Under the pieces are notes generated by a model. The model saw only the letters and a list, made by a program, of their open reading frames with translations. It searched no databases and was not told where the DNA came from. Below, piece after piece: positions 61,976-64,000 of a DNA stretch of 64,000 bases. A program made the position numbers and the translations under genes. This stretch comes from Marinicella meishanensis (GTDB lineage Bacteria; Pseudomonadota; Gammaproteobacteria; Xanthomonadales; Marinicellaceae). Location: contig NZ_JAIOUV010000009.1 in NCBI RefSeq assembly GCF_019931145.1, positions 151,965 to 215,964 of the forward strand, in the 5' to 3' direction. How positions within the stretch are numbered: the first letter of the stretch is position 1; each line of letters starts with the position of its first letter.

Positions 61976-64000
61976 ATGAGCGTTCCAAGCAAAGGCAGTG
62001 TTTTCACTGCACTGTTGATTTTTGCCTGTTTTGCACAGGCCCAGGTAGATCGAAACTTCACCAGCCGTTACAGCATCGACACCAACGGTGGCATTGAAAT
62101 GATTGGCAATGTACTGATCACCTGTGATGAAGCGACCACTGCCAACTGCGCCGACATCCAAAGTGGCGTGACCAATGGCAATAACAACATCCAAACCCGC
62201 TATGTCAACCAAGATCCCGCTGGCGGCTTCACCAATTCCTCCAGTGCCACCCTCACCTTACCAGCCGGCAGTGATGTGCTGTATGCCGGTTTGTATTGGG
62301 GGGGACGGTTCGCCGATTCAGGAGGCGGTGCCAACGCGAGACGCACCATTAACATCAAACCCCCTGGAGCAGCAACTTACACATCTGTCAGTGTGGCTGG
62401 TGCCAATTTAGATGATTTTTCCAGCCAAGGCTCTGCCGACAACCGACCTTACCAAGTCCGGGCCGACATCACCGCCATCGTTGATACCAATGGCTCCGGT
62501 GAATATTTTGTCGGTGGTTTGTCTGCCAACAATGGCGCCGATGGATTGGGATTTTATGGCGGCTGGTCAATCGTGGTGGTCTATGAGGACAACAGCCTGC
62601 CATACCGCCGTCTGGCTTTGTATGATGGCGCGGCTCGGGTCACCGGCACCACCTCCGTTTCGGTCACCATTGGTGGCTTGCTGACCCCGGCTTCTGGCGA
62701 TGTGACCGCTTCCGTGGGGGCTTTGGTTTGGGAAGGTGATCAAAACATCGCTGGCGACCAATTCCGCTTTGAAGGCACCGACCTGTTCACCACCGGCATC
62801 AATCCGGTCAACAATTTCTGGAACAGCTCCATCACCAAAAGTGGTGCACACATCACCAACAAAAACCCCAATTTCGTCAATCAAATGGGCATGGACATTG
62901 ATTTCCATGACATCCCTCTGGCCATTTGGGGCAATTCTGAGACAGAAGCCACCATTGATTTTGTGACCGCGGGTGATTCTTATTACCCCAACTACTTGAT
63001 CTTTGTGACCGATCTCAATGTACCCGATTACAGCTCATCGCTGAGCAAAACCGCCACCGATGTCAACGGGGGTGACATCGGCCGCAATGACCTCATCACC
63101 TATGAAATCAGTTTCACCAATGACGGTTCTGACAGCTCCATCAACACCGTGGTGACCGATCCAATCCCTGCCAACATGACCTACGAACCAGGCACCTTAG
63201 AAATCGTCAGTGCCGATGCCGGACCGACCGGCAGTTTATCTGACAGCGCCGGAGATGATGCCGGTGAATATGATGCCGGCAATGATCAAGTGGTCATTCG
63301 AGTGGGCAATGGCGCCGATGCCAGTAATGGCGGCACCATCGCACCGGGTGAATCTGTGGTGATTCGATTCCAAGCCCGAATAGATGCGGCAGCACCCACT
63401 GGCGACATTGACAACACCGCCACCATCAACGCCAATTCATTCCAGTTACCCACCACTGATTTCACCTTTCAAGACACAGCAACCATCACGTTGAGTGACA
63501 TCACACCGCCCACCATTGGTACCTGTACTGTGACCCCAGACCCGGCCAACAACGGCACCACAGTCACCGCAACCTGTAACGGTGTGGAAGCCGGCTCAAC
63601 CTTGACCATCCCAGGCTACACCTGTATGGACAATGGCGGAGGTAACTGGTCTTGTACCGGCACCGTGGGTGTCTCTGGCGTGGACGGTGATGAAACCGCC
63701 ACCGCCACCGATGCGGCCGGCAACACCGCCACCACCCCAGCCAACTTCACTTTGGACAACACCCCGCCAACCATTGGCACCTGTACCGTGACCCCTGATC
63801 CTGCCAATGATGGCACCGTGGTCACCGCCAATTGTACTGGTGTGGAAGCCGGCTCAACCTTGACCATCCCAGGCTACACCTGTATGGACAATGGCGGAGG
63901 TAACTGGTCTTGTACCGGCACCGTGGGTGTCTCTGGCGTGGACGGTGATGAAACCGCCACCGCCACCGATGCGGCCGGCAACACCGCCACCACCCCAGCC
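61976..64000 (+). CDS. Large secreted repeat protein (DUF11 plus Ig-like tandem repeats), C-terminus beyond window
   Basis: The frame opens at ATG 61976 and is open at the right edge (675 residues seen). It begins with a signal peptide (MSVPSKGSVFTALLIFACFAQAQ) and a roughly 330-residue beta-rich domain (LPAGSDVLYAGLYWGGRF, GLGFYGGWSIVVVYED). A DUF11 module lies near 350-505 (LSKTATDVNGGDIGRNDLITYEISFTNDG), and then 86-residue Ig-like repeats start near residues 508 and 594 (TPPTIGTCTVTPDPAN...). The two repeats are identical in DNA over 162 bases. Two CRP-type sites lie in its leader. A surface or adhesin role is likely, and I would predict an IFxxGFE tail at the missing end. Confidence 0.88.
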   Translation, partial: MSVPSKGSVFTALLIFACFAQAQVDRNFTSRYSIDTNGGIEMIGNVLITCDEATTANCADIQSGVTNGNNNIQTRYVNQDPAGGFTNSSSATLTLPAGSDVLYAGLYWGGRFADSGGGANARRTINIKPPGAATYTSVSVAGANLDDFSSQGSADNRPYQVRADITAIVDTNGSGEYFVGGLSANNGADGLGFYGGWSIVVVYEDNSLPYRRLALYDGAARVTGTTSVSVTIGGLLTPASGDVTASVGALVWEGDQNIAGDQFRFEGTDLFTTGINPVNNFWNSSITKSGAHITNKNPNFVNQMGMDIDFHDIPLAIWGNSETEATIDFVTAGDSYYPNYLIFVTDLNVPDYSSSLSKTATDVNGGDIGRNDLITYEISFTNDGSDSSINTVVTDPIPANMTYEPGTLEIVSADAGPTGSLSDSAGDDAGEYDAGNDQVVIRVGNGADASNGGTIAPGESVVIRFQARIDAAAPTGDIDNTATINANSFQLPTTDFTFQDTATITLSDITPPTIGTCTVTPDPANNGTTVTATCNGVEAGSTLTIPGYTCMDNGGGNWSCTGTVGVSGVDGDETATATDAAGNTATTPANFTLDNTPPTIGTCTVTPDPANDGTVVTANCTGVEAGSTLTIPGYTCMDNGGGNWSCTGTVGVSGVDGDETATATDAAGNTATTPA
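63498..64000 (+). repeat. 258-bp in-frame tandem repeat (86 aa Ig-like unit), at least two copies
   Basis: The second unit begins 258 bases after the first. Bases 63581-63742 and 63839-64000 are identical, while the preceding parts of the units differ at several positions. This partial identity points to recent gene conversion or unequal crossing-over. The array continues beyond the window. Confidence 0.95.

Overview
The window looks like a chromosomal segment of a free-living, probably marine gammaproteobacterium. The evidence is a complete System I cytochrome c maturation operon, a leuS-lptE-holA cluster, PilH and Orn, all of gammaproteobacterial type. The many secreted low-complexity proteins ending in an 'IFxxGFE'-like tail, together with AraC and winged-helix/TPR membrane regulators, are reminiscent of Marinicella and the Lysobacterales/Xanthomonadales side. 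That placement is inference. No rRNA, tRNA, CRISPR array, phage gene or transposase is visible.

Layout. 1-3913 (minus) is an AT-rich accessory locus: an ECF sigma factor, a translationally coupled membrane anti-sigma-like protein, an animal-type haem peroxidase, an unknown protein and the start of a secreted protein. 4120-5158 holds a sirtuin deacylase and a small orphan gene, followed by a 420-base hairpin-rich non-coding stretch. 5579-12331 is ccmABCDEFGHI with near-continuous translational coupling. 12356-18113 carries a 2-oxoglutarate/Fe(II)-type oxygenase, pilH, orn (convergent), rsgA, a Nudix hydrolase, a metallo-beta-lactamase-fold thiol/persulfide enzyme, an S4 protein and a class IV histone-deacetylase-like enzyme. 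18141-26503 has a secreted metzincin protease, a TauE/SafE permease, a small membrane protein, prpF and acnD (split by an AraC membrane regulator and a CPBP protease). 26678-39855 is dominated by secreted or envelope proteins: a CSLREA/parallel beta-helix protein, a CadC-like TPR regulator, a serine hydrolase, a rhomboid protease, a polysaccharide deacetylase and a pectate-lyase-like protein, plus deoB. A 272-bp nested-palindrome mobile-like element sits exactly between deoB and its convergent neighbour. 39964-46224 has a LysR regulator, a large PLP-dependent basic amino acid decarboxylase and, divergently, a quinone/electrophile-detoxification operon (doxX-azoR-pirin-glutathionyl-hydroquinone reductase). 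46358-57473 has GDPD, CoA transferase/hydrolase, photolyase, nhaA, an L,D-transpeptidase, holA, lptE, leuS and a thioredoxin-like protein. 57595-64000 holds two large DUF11/Ig-like repeat surface proteins flanking a lipocalin. The second runs off the window and is preceded by two near-perfect CRP-type operators.

Main points of interest. (1) A shared short tail [DL]-[LV]-I-F-x-x-x-F-[DE] is found at the extreme C-terminus of four unrelated exported proteins, and as a tandem pair just after the signal peptide of a fifth. It is a candidate undescribed sorting or anchoring signal. (2) The 272-bp element has 27-bp perfect terminal inverted repeats and two related internal hairpin arms. (3) The ECF-sigma/anti-sigma/animal-peroxidase cassette shows an abrupt base-composition change inside the anti-sigma gene, suggesting cargo exchange behind a conserved sigma module.
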